Shown: piece after piece, positions 57,750 through 64,000 of the stretch | Layout of the letters: each line of letters starts with the position of its first letter | How positions within the stretch are numbered: the stretch's first letter is position 1 | Source: Mesorhizobium atlanticum | Lineage (GTDB): Bacteria; Pseudomonadota; Alphaproteobacteria; Rhizobiales; Rhizobiaceae | Assembly (NCBI RefSeq): GCF_003289965.1 | Contig: NZ_QMBQ01000004.1 | Location: 1 to 64,000 of the forward strand | Reading direction: 5' to 3' | DNA: 64,000 bases | Notes under the pieces: model-generated | Told to the model about the DNA's origin: nothing | The model's database searches: none | The model's input: the letters and a program-made list of their open reading frames with translations, nothing else | Made by a program: the position numbers and the translations under genes

Positions 57750-57907
57750 CTAGGGGACTTTCTCAGTTGAGCGGCACTGATCCCGCTTAAGGCACGACGT
57801 TCAATTCCAGCGCCGCCTGGCGCTTCGGCTCTATAGCCTTAGGGGTGGCGCCCCTGGCATCCATCACAAAGGCCATGACTGGCTCCCTGCGACTATCAGG
57901 CCTTAGT

Positions 57908-57922
57908 GAACGAAAAGAGAAC
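57908..57922. promoter_or_regulatory. LexA (SOS) box
   Basis: GAAC-N7-GAAC, the exact alphaproteobacterial LexA site (reverse of GTTC-N7-GTTC), with an A-rich spacer like that of recA-type boxes. It lies 55 bp before ATG 57977. Confidence 0.7.
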
Positions 57923-57928
57923 GAAAGA

Positions 57929-57946
57929 GTCAAGAGACCTCTTGAC
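57929..57946. repeat. 18-bp palindrome beside the LexA box
   Basis: GTCAAGAG/CTCTTGAC separated by 2 bases, 6 bp after the LexA box. It may be a second regulator site or part of the promoter and leader. Confidence 0.45.
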
Positions 57947-57976
57947 CGGGCAGGAATATGTTCCTCATTTCAGCAT

Positions 57977-58294
57977 ATGCCGGAACAACCCGAGAAGTGG
58001 CCGAGAGGTGCCACGTGGACCCTGATGCATGCCCATGATGCAGGGCAGGTGGCCGGCATCCGTTGCGGCAAATGCAATATCAGACGCTTCTACAAGCCGA
58101 ACGAGCTGCGCGAGGTCATCGGTAACGTCACGATCGATGAAGTTCGGGAAAAGGTTCGGTGCCAGAAATGTGGCAGCCGCGAGTGGATGGACGCCGAGCT
58201 CTTCCATCCAACCGGAGAACAGGCGCACACGATCCGATATCGGCGCCTGGTCCAGATCCGATGGGAGAAGCGGGTGATCTGGCGGGATGAGTGA
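57977..58294 (+). CDS. Zinc-ribbon-like protein under a LexA box
   Basis: 105 residues from ATG 57977; the longer frame from 57845 would cover the LexA box. Two knuckles, IRCGKCNIRRFYKP and VRCQKCGSREWMD, suggest one zinc site. The N-terminus is Trp- and Pro-rich. The LexA box upstream implies DNA-damage induction. Homologues I recall are near SOS or imuAB-type genes in rhizobia. Function unknown. Confidence 0.62.
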   Translation: MPEQPEKWPRGATWTLMHAHDAGQVAGIRCGKCNIRRFYKPNELREVIGNVTIDEVREKVRCQKCGSREWMDAELFHPTGEQAHTIRYRRLVQIRWEKRVIWRDE

Positions 58295-58330
58295 CACATA
58301 GCTCGCTTTGGCCCGGCAAAGCGCATTGCC

Positions 58331-60679
58331 TTAGCGTATTTGCAGCAGCCACTGGAATTGCGCAAACTGTAGTGGGAAGTCGCGGGCAAAATACCGAACC
58401 ACCTTCGGATTTTCCAGGATCCGGCCCAAATAACCATGAGCCGCGACGAGGCCGAGAGCCCGAACACCATGGGTGGCCACGGCGTTTAGAAACTCATGGG
58501 TCACTTCACCAAATTCAGCCTCCATCGATATGACTTGGGCCGCCTTGATGCCGTGGAACCGCTTCCGCCGCGCCGAGGGATCGGCAAGGTGGGATCGCGG
58601 CGTTAGTGCGACAAGGGTCTTGGCGAAGTCGGCCCTCACGCTACCCAAAGCCAGCATGATCTTTGCCATCTCAATCTGCCTGTCGGAGCTAACCTCGCGC
58701 AAGTAAGAAAAGATGATCGGAGGAACAACGCAGTTCTCGAGCAAGCCGAGAGCGTCGGCGCAAATTCCTTCAATCTGGTGCGCTGCAAGCGGGCGTTCCG
58801 CCCTCATCAGCGCGAGATGGGACGGCGGGATCGTTTCCATCAGCATGCTCGGCATCGTCTCGATCCCCTCGCTCTTCAGCAACTCTCGAAATGCTTTGAC
58901 GGTCATCAATTGGCGCATAGCCTGGGCTGTTCTGTCCCAGTGCTTTCGCAGTTCGTTCGTTGATGTCACGAAGCGACGCATTCGCATGCGTTCATGGCTA
59001 AAGTTTCTCAGCAAAACGTACCCGCGCAGAGGGTTCGACGGCTCAGGTGCATGCTTGAGACCGGCGAAATGGCGACCAGGGCTGCCGATACCGCGATGGA
59101 GCTGACGCATCGTCGGTGGGCTGATTTGGTCAGGCGCACGCCTGGCCATGGCCACCAGAATATCCAGTGTGGCAAACAAGAAGCTATCGAGCGGGCAGCC
59201 ATTCTCTGCCTTAAGGACGTGGAAGACACGCTTCGCCTCATTCCCCGGCAAAATGAGGAAGTCGCGTATCGCGGTATCGTCAGGCTGCATCCTGATCAAT
59301 ACCGACAAGTCAGCCCCCGCCAATCTCCTCCTTCTGAACGCCCAGCGCGGGTATCCGTGCCGTGAGAGGCGACAGCGCGCGATCCAGATCGCAACCGTGA
59401 ATTCGCCGTTTACCGTGACGAGCTTACTGTCCGGGTCATATCGAGCCGAACCGCCCGCGTCCTCTATCGCTGCCGCCAGCTCATGGATGACTTCCTGCCT
59501 CCGGTCACGAAGATCAACATTGACCTCGATATAATCGTAGTTGTGCAGTGGCTGATACCCGATCCGCCGATATACTTCGGCGAGTGTCCGGAAGCGCCGT
59601 TTCAATCGGGAGCTCGAGGGACAACCGCGGGCCGCGTTGATTATCCTCCCCGACAGCGCTCCTTTCCTTTTGAGAAGTTTGGCCAAAGGAGCCAGCATCT
59701 GACTGTCGGTCATACGGAACAGACGCGCCTTTGCCTCGACCTGGGCACGATCGAACAACTCGGGGCTGACAATTGGCGCGGATGCATTCTCGACGCGGAT
59801 CCAGGCGCTAGCGGGATTGCGGGTCCGCTGACTTGTCAGCCTGCTGCTGGAGCGGTTCCAGATGACGTTGCCGATGTATTTCTCATGCGTCAGAACCGTC
59901 TTCACCGAACGGATCGACCAGGGCCGGTCGTGATCCGTTACCATCCCGCGGGCGTTGAGCGCGTTGGCGATCTCCCTCTTCGTCTTTCCCTTGTTTACAA
60001 ATTGGTCGAAAATCCATCGGACCGTCTCAAGCTCCTCTGGCGGACCGAGCACCCTGACCACGCGGTCCGATGCAAGGCTTTTGCACTCTGTTCGCTTCAG
60101 GATGCCTTTGGGTTCACCCGACCGGTCCACTAGCAGACGCCGGAAGCCATAGCCCGGCGCCGCACCTCCGCGGAATCCCATTTGAATGATCCGGCTCTGG
60201 CCGATGAAGCACCTCTGCGAAAGCATGCGACTGTACTCGGCGGCCATCGTCCGCTTGATAGCTTTGAGCACGTCAGAGCCGATGGTTCCGTCATTTGCGA
60301 ACTGCTCGGCGCAAAATTCGATCCGCACTCCAGCCGACTGGCATCTATATTCGTAGGATGCGCTTTCATCGACGTTTTGAAATCGACCCCAGCGACTGAC
60401 GTCGTAGACCACTACCGTCTCAAAATCTGCGAACCCGTTTTCCACATCGAACAGCAGCTTTTGTAAGCCCGGGCGCCCTTGAAGACTGAGCCCGCTACGG
60501 CCCGGGTCCTCATATGTCGCGACAATGTCATACCCCATGATGTCCGCATAACTGCGGATCGCATCCTTTTGGTTCTCAAGTGAGTAGATTTGCTGATCGG
60601 TGGACATGCGAAGATATTGAGCCGCACGGCCTCGTCGCCTCGCTGTTGGAGGGCCGTGGGCCGTTCCAGACTTGTCCAT
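58331..60679 (-). CDS. Large serine recombinase fused to a RepB-like partition C-terminus
   Basis: 782 residues from ATG 60679; a GTG at 60703 is possible. The N-terminal resolvase domain (~20-165) has AQYLRMSTDQQIYSLENQ (nucleophile Ser in RMST) and SRWGR. A Recombinase domain (~190-290) and an unassigned middle (~330-580) follow. The C-terminus (~590-782) matches the RepB plasmid-partition domain (PF07506): ENCVVPPIIFSYLREVSSDR, the RQIEMAKIM helix and AAHGYLGRILENPKVVRYFA. Resolvase-type enzymes cut and rejoin at att sites. What the partition-like part does here is unknown. Confidence 0.83.
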   Translation of the reverse strand: MDKSGTAHGPPTARRRGRAAQYLRMSTDQQIYSLENQKDAIRSYADIMGYDIVATYEDPGRSGLSLQGRPGLQKLLFDVENGFADFETVVVYDVSRWGRFQNVDESASYEYRCQSAGVRIEFCAEQFANDGTIGSDVLKAIKRTMAAEYSRMLSQRCFIGQSRIIQMGFRGGAAPGYGFRRLLVDRSGEPKGILKRTECKSLASDRVVRVLGPPEELETVRWIFDQFVNKGKTKREIANALNARGMVTDHDRPWSIRSVKTVLTHEKYIGNVIWNRSSSRLTSQRTRNPASAWIRVENASAPIVSPELFDRAQVEAKARLFRMTDSQMLAPLAKLLKRKGALSGRIINAARGCPSSSRLKRRFRTLAEVYRRIGYQPLHNYDYIEVNVDLRDRRQEVIHELAAAIEDAGGSARYDPDSKLVTVNGEFTVAIWIARCRLSRHGYPRWAFRRRRLAGADLSVLIRMQPDDTAIRDFLILPGNEAKRVFHVLKAENGCPLDSFLFATLDILVAMARRAPDQISPPTMRQLHRGIGSPGRHFAGLKHAPEPSNPLRGYVLLRNFSHERMRMRRFVTSTNELRKHWDRTAQAMRQLMTVKAFRELLKSEGIETMPSMLMETIPPSHLALMRAERPLAAHQIEGICADALGLLENCVVPPIIFSYLREVSSDRQIEMAKIMLALGSVRADFAKTLVALTPRSHLADPSARRKRFHGIKAAQVISMEAEFGEVTHEFLNAVATHGVRALGLVAAHGYLGRILENPKVVRYFARDFPLQFAQFQWLLQIR

Positions 60680-60744
60680 CGCCTTGCACCGTCGTGCCGG
60701 CACTTTAAACTAGCGGGCGACAGCCTGCCGGCAAGAGGAACGGA

Positions 60745-61005
60745 ATGCGCCAGTACGTCGGCTTGATCCACAAAGAGGACGCCAGCGATTACGGAGTGTC
60801 CTTTCCTGACTTCCCCGGGGTCGTTACGGCTGGCGCAAGTCTCGGCGAGGCGCGCGAGTTAGCCGAACAAGCTCTCGCCTTCCATGTAGAGGGGCTGATT
60901 TACGATGGCGAGGCTGTTCCTGACCCCACTTCCCTCAAGAAGGTCCTGGCAGACGCAGCTGGTGAGGAACTTACGACCATCATGATTCCACTTAGGACCC
61001 TGTGA
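60745..61005 (+). CDS. HicB-like antitoxin, no HicA partner seen
   Basis: 86 residues with the HicB core: YVGLIHKEDASDYGVSFPDFPGVVTAGASLGEARELAEQALAFHVEGL. HicB normally pairs with the small RNase toxin HicA, with which it forms an operon. No HicA reading frame is visible on either side. It is divergent from the serine recombinase. Either an orphan antitoxin or a stand-alone RNase-fold regulator. Confidence 0.8.
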   Translation: MRQYVGLIHKEDASDYGVSFPDFPGVVTAGASLGEARELAEQALAFHVEGLIYDGEAVPDPTSLKKVLADAAGEELTTIMIPLRTL

Positions 61006-61171
61006 ACGCCTTTCCTCTTTGGCAACCATGGCGATCAACTGCCGGGAAACCGTGATTCACTTCGTGAGCGACCTCCGCCGCCGTTCCGCCGCAATGCGCC
61101 CGCACTTGGGCGAAATTGCCCCTGTTTTCAACCTGTTGTCATTTCCCTGGGGCTTCAGAGGAGTTCTAGTG

Positions 61172-61492
61172 ATGATCATCAAGAAGGCGATTCTGGCCGT
61201 GCTTATGACCGCGGCCCTTGCCGGTTGCGAGACGCAGACCGAAGGCCAGCAGCGGGCCACCACAGGCGCTCTGATTGGCGGCGCTGGCGGCGCCCTCGTC
61301 GGCCAGGCGATCGGCGGCAACACCAAGAGCACGGTGATTGGCGCCGCAAGCGGTGCGCTGCTCGGCGCCGTCGTCGGCAGCGCCACCACCCCGCAGGAGC
61401 CGCGCGGCCGTCAGCTCTGCCGTTACCAGGACCGCTACGGCCGCATCTACACCGCGCCCTGCGACGACCGCTATTACAACGGCGATTATTGA
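61172..61492 (+). CDS. Glycine-zipper lipoprotein (17-kDa antigen type)
   Basis: 106 residues from ATG 61172 (AGAGGAG site). It has a lipobox (LMTAALAGC), then a Gly-zipper (GALIGGAGGALVGQAIGG, GAASGALLGAVVGS) and an Arg/Tyr-rich end. Such lipoproteins lie in the outer membrane. The gene sits inside the att repeats but looks like a host gene in style. It ends in a strong terminator. Confidence 0.8.
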   Translation: MIIKKAILAVLMTAALAGCETQTEGQQRATTGALIGGAGGALVGQAIGGNTKSTVIGAASGALLGAVVGSATTPQEPRGRQLCRYQDRYGRIYTAPCDDRYYNGDY

Positions 61493-61507
61493 TCGAGGTC
61501 CGACGGG

Positions 61508-61538
61508 GGGAGACCGGCGCTTTGAGCGCCGGTCTCCC
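61508..61538 (+). terminator. Intrinsic terminator of the glycine-zipper gene
   Basis: Perfect 14-bp GC-rich stem with a 3-base loop, followed by GCCCGTTTTC. 15 bp after the stop codon. Confidence 0.85.
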
Positions 61539-61550
61539 GCCCGTTTTCGA

Positions 61551-61613
61551 CCGTTTTACAAATGCGCTGTAACCTATTGATTTATCTAGAGCCGATTTTG
61601 CCCTGTTTTACAG
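61551..61613 (+). other. Putative integrase arm-binding sites, attR side
   Basis: GTTTTAC at 61553-61559 and 61605-61611, direct repeats matching those inside attL. The nearer lies 32 bp before the attR core. Confidence 0.4.
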
Positions 61614-61643
61614 GCAAGCGGTTGGAATCCCGCGAAAAGCGCT

Positions 61644-61690
61644 AGCTTCCCAAGCTGAACGCGCGGGTTCGATTCCCGCTACCCGCTCCA
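61644..61690 (+). repeat. attR (copy of the tRNA-Gly 3' half)
   Basis: 47 bp identical to 16459-16505. The upstream acceptor and D-arm are missing here, so this is a tRNA remnant and not a functional gene. It marks the right end of the prophage. Confidence 0.93.
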
Positions 61691-61833
61691 GTTCGTGCAA
61701 GGCTCCAAGCCCTGATTTCGGCATGCTTCCGTTCACGTGGGAGCCATCTTGGGCGCGCCGGCGAAAAACCCAGAGCCGCATGAGCTACAGCTTGCGGTTG
61801 TTGCACCAGTCGCGGACGTATAAAAAGCGAAGC

Positions 61834-62754
61834 ATGCCACGCACCCTATCGAAATATACTGTCCGTGAATGGTTGAGGTTACGGCCGTTGGTCGACCGCA
61901 AGAATCATGCGCGCTACCAGATTCGCGAACGGCTTGCGCTGGCAAGGCACGCCGGCCCTATGGCCCTTCCCCATATCCGTAGCCAGAAAGTTCTGATTAC
62001 GATCAGCTTCAACGATCCCCAGGTGATCGAGTGGCAGATCAAGTTGATCGCCAGACATATCCCTCACGCAATTCACATCATTGCCGACAACTCGGATGAC
62101 CTTGCCGCAAGGACCGCCATCCAGCACATTTGTACGTCGACCGACCTAGCCTACGTCGCGGTGCCCGGAAACCCCTGGGCGAAGGGAAAGCCCGACGGCA
62201 GTAGATCGCACGGATACGCCCTCAATTGGGCATGGGAGAACATCGCTCTGGCGAACAAACCGTCGATGGTAGCATTTCTCGACCACGACATTTTCCCGAT
62301 TCAGAAAACCGACCCTTTCAGATTGCTAGTCAGCGCCACTGTAGCAGGCGCGGTAATGACCCGTCCGGATGGTCGTTGGTATCTGTGGCCGGGTTTCGCC
62401 TTGTTCAACCTCGACAGGCTCACCACAACCCGGCTCAACTTCGGCAAGGATTGGCTGGATAGCCTCGACACTGGCGGCTTGAACTGGAGCCGGGTCTATT
62501 ATCATCTTAACGAAGGTGAACTCTGCAAGGCCAACTCTGATCGGCTGCCGATCTCGGACAATATCCCATTCGAAGAAGCATATTTTGAGCGAATTGACGG
62601 TTGGATCCATGAATGCGGTACAACGTCCGCCCTTATTGAGCCCGCGCGCCGACGTTTCTTGACCGAGCTCAAGCGCCGCCACACGATAGAGATTTTGGCG
62701 AAATCAGACCTCGATGATAAACTTGAAACGAACTCAACCAACCTTGCGCCGTAA
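61834..62754 (+). CDS. Glycosyltransferase-like protein, host flank
   Basis: 306 residues from ATG 61834 (weak ribosome site; longer in-frame start at 61723). QKVLITISFNDPQVIEWQIKL and AIHIIADNSDDLAARTAIQHI resemble a GT-A nucleotide-binding start, and MVAFLDHDIFPIQK is a DXD-like motif. No signal peptide is seen. It may add sugars to surface polysaccharide. Outside attR, in AT-richer DNA. Confidence 0.65.
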   Translation: MPRTLSKYTVREWLRLRPLVDRKNHARYQIRERLALARHAGPMALPHIRSQKVLITISFNDPQVIEWQIKLIARHIPHAIHIIADNSDDLAARTAIQHICTSTDLAYVAVPGNPWAKGKPDGSRSHGYALNWAWENIALANKPSMVAFLDHDIFPIQKTDPFRLLVSATVAGAVMTRPDGRWYLWPGFALFNLDRLTTTRLNFGKDWLDSLDTGGLNWSRVYYHLNEGELCKANSDRLPISDNIPFEEAYFERIDGWIHECGTTSALIEPARRRFLTELKRRHTIEILAKSDLDDKLETNSTNLAP

Positions 62755-62796
62755 TAAATTGTTCTATTGTTTATAAACACTTAATCTGGTTACAAA

Positions 62797-64000
62797 ATGC
62801 AAGTAGCGATACGTAGAAGAATCGAGAAATGGCGTCGGAAATTTCGCTGGAAGTACTATCCATCCATTATCGATCCACGAACTCATAGCTATTTGGATGT
62901 TGCTGCATTCCGAGGGGGAAAGCTCGGCAATGTTGCGTTGGCCGATGAATTCAGTTCAGCTATCGACAGAATGACGCTGTACACCTTTTACTATATCGGC
63001 GCCGACTGGGATGAGGCGGGAATACAAGCGAAATCGCCACCTCCACCCAGGCAGAAAATTGCCTTGTGTATAGATGCAGGGGATATCACTTCAAAAGTCT
63101 TTGATGACGCCATGGAGGTGCTTGAGCGAACAGCTGTCGCTTTTGTCAAATTCAAAGCCTCAAATCTTTCGCAGGATCAGGATATATATTTCGGCCTATT
63201 GCAAAGGCTAATATCTGCTGGCCTCATTCCTGTCTTTCGAGATCAGGAGTTCGGCGACTCCCAGTGCAATGTAGTTTTTGCCCATACCGACGTTGCGCGA
63301 GAATTATGGCCGACGCCTTCCTATGATAGGCAGGAAAGGGTCCCAGTGCTGATACCATGTTTCAATAACCCTACATACTGTAGCTTGATGCTGGATCAAC
63401 TGTGGGGTACAGGCTTTGAAGATATCCGCTTCGTGGACAACGCTTCAACCAGCGCTCAAATGCATGATTGGTTGCGGAGGGAGGACGCGCGCCGCAAAAT
63501 CATAAAACTGAGCGATAACATAGGACCAAACAAATCGATAAATAGGCTGAAGCAAGATCTTCCAAGGCATTTCTGCGTTACCGACCCTGATATCCTTTTT
63601 AACGCTCGCCTGCCGGCCAACTTTCTTACAGAACTGATTAACTTAACCGGGCGACATGCTGTTGGAAAAGCCGGCTTCGCCCTGGATATCTCACGAAGCC
63701 ACTTGTTTACGGGAAAGACGTTAGTCAACCGTGACAATACAATTCAGAAATGGGAAGAACAGTTCTGGTCAAAGCCACTCCATTTCACCGATGAAGGCGA
63801 TAGGGTTTTTGAGGCCCACATCGATACGACTTTTTGCGTTATCGACCAGAAATTCTATCGGCCCTCCAAGCCCTACGATGCGGTGAGAGTAGCAGGTCGG
63901 TACACGGCCACCCACCTGCCGTGGGAAGGACGAACACAGGTCCCTGTGGACGAAAAGGAAGTTTACGCTCGCACGCAACGCCATTCGAACTACGGAAATT
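62797..64000 (+). CDS. GT2-family glycosyltransferase, 3' end outside window
   Basis: An open frame of 401 codons runs from ATG 62797 to the window edge without a stop. Residues 1-~180 are unassigned. ERVPVLIPCFNNPTYCSLML, then IRFVDNAST and the DXD-like FCVTDPDILFN, identify a family 2 GT-A glycosyltransferase. The GC content is well below the host average, pointing to horizontal origin. The pair with the previous gene may belong to a surface-polysaccharide cluster continuing to the right. Confidence 0.75.
   Translation, partial: MQVAIRRRIEKWRRKFRWKYYPSIIDPRTHSYLDVAAFRGGKLGNVALADEFSSAIDRMTLYTFYYIGADWDEAGIQAKSPPPPRQKIALCIDAGDITSKVFDDAMEVLERTAVAFVKFKASNLSQDQDIYFGLLQRLISAGLIPVFRDQEFGDSQCNVVFAHTDVARELWPTPSYDRQERVPVLIPCFNNPTYCSLMLDQLWGTGFEDIRFVDNASTSAQMHDWLRREDARRKIIKLSDNIGPNKSINRLKQDLPRHFCVTDPDILFNARLPANFLTELINLTGRHAVGKAGFALDISRSHLFTGKTLVNRDNTIQKWEEQFWSKPLHFTDEGDRVFEAHIDTTFCVIDQKFYRPSKPYDAVRVAGRYTATHLPWEGRTQVPVDEKEVYARTQRHSNYGN

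Larger units (their letters stand above)
16459..61690. mobile_element. Siphovirus-type prophage, integrated in tRNA-Gly(CCC)
   Basis: The element is delimited by identical 47-bp copies of the tRNA 3' half (16459-16505 and 61644-61690). It contains an integrase beside attL, a repressor/Cro switch, early genes, and HK97/GTA-order head, tail and lysis modules. The unit length is about 45.2 kb, a normal temperate siphovirus size. Cargo at both ends and antisense morons are present. The major capsid gene carries a frameshift. The serine recombinase region near attR could be a secondary insertion, but I see no separate boundary for it. Confidence 0.93.

Noticed and set aside
61644-61690. Second tRNA-Gly gene
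   Set aside because: Only the anticodon 3' side, T-arm and acceptor 3' strand are present; the upstream bases cannot pair to make an acceptor or D-arm. It is the attR remnant.
16459-61690. Gene transfer agent instead of a prophage
   Set aside because: Several tail genes resemble GTA families, but att repeats, integrase, immunity region, replication-type genes and ~45 kb length are those of a temperate phage.

Overview
The window reads as chromosome of a high-GC alphaproteobacterium of the order Hyphomicrobiales (Rhizobiales), most like Mesorhizobium or a close relative. The basis is gene content and protein style (DUF6460 protein, alphaproteobacterial 5-aminolevulinate synthase, SSS-type hybrid kinase, a GAAC-N7-GAAC LexA box). 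No database was searched.

Left host flank (1-16505): the 3' end of hemA, an aminotransferase, mscL, a transporter-like hybrid histidine kinase facing a LuxR-type regulator, a secreted protein, a DUF952-pyrD-cysteine synthase-like run, a MATE exporter, a histone-deacetylase-like amidohydrolase, an outer-membrane beta-barrel protein, a lipoprotein, an OmpR/histidine-kinase operon and a tRNA-Gly(CCC) gene.

Prophage (16459-61690, about 45 kb): a 47-bp repeat of the tRNA 3' half bounds a siphovirus-type prophage. From attL: a Clp-fold (SDH-type) serine protease, a tyrosine integrase, a small leftward operon, and an S24 repressor facing a Cro-like gene. Five 17-bp TTYCCC-N5-GGGGAA operators sit over two TTGACA promoters in a lambda-like PL/PR layout. 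The early region carries a CII-like regulator, HNH protein, ParB-MT-A70 methylase, Dam-type methylase, small unknown genes, an HTH replication-type protein with iteron-like repeats inside it, and a NusG-like protein. The late region follows the HK97/GTA order: HNH, TerS, TerL, portal, protease, capsid, connectors, tail tube, chaperones, tape measure, tip proteins, fibres, endolysin and probable spanins. Three membrane-protein genes (a DUF6161-like one and two with pentapeptide-like C-termini) are inserted antisense at gene boundaries and look like morons. The major capsid gene has a one-base frameshift, so the prophage may be defective unless this is a sequencing error.

The attR-side cargo holds a glycosyltransferase, an ATP-dependent DNA ligase, a gene behind a LexA box, a large serine recombinase fused to a RepB-like plasmid-partition C-terminus, an orphan HicB-like protein and a glycine-zipper lipoprotein. 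The recombinase-RepB fusion is the most unusual protein in the window.

Right host flank (61691-64000): two glycosyltransferase-like genes in visibly AT-richer DNA; the second runs off the window end.
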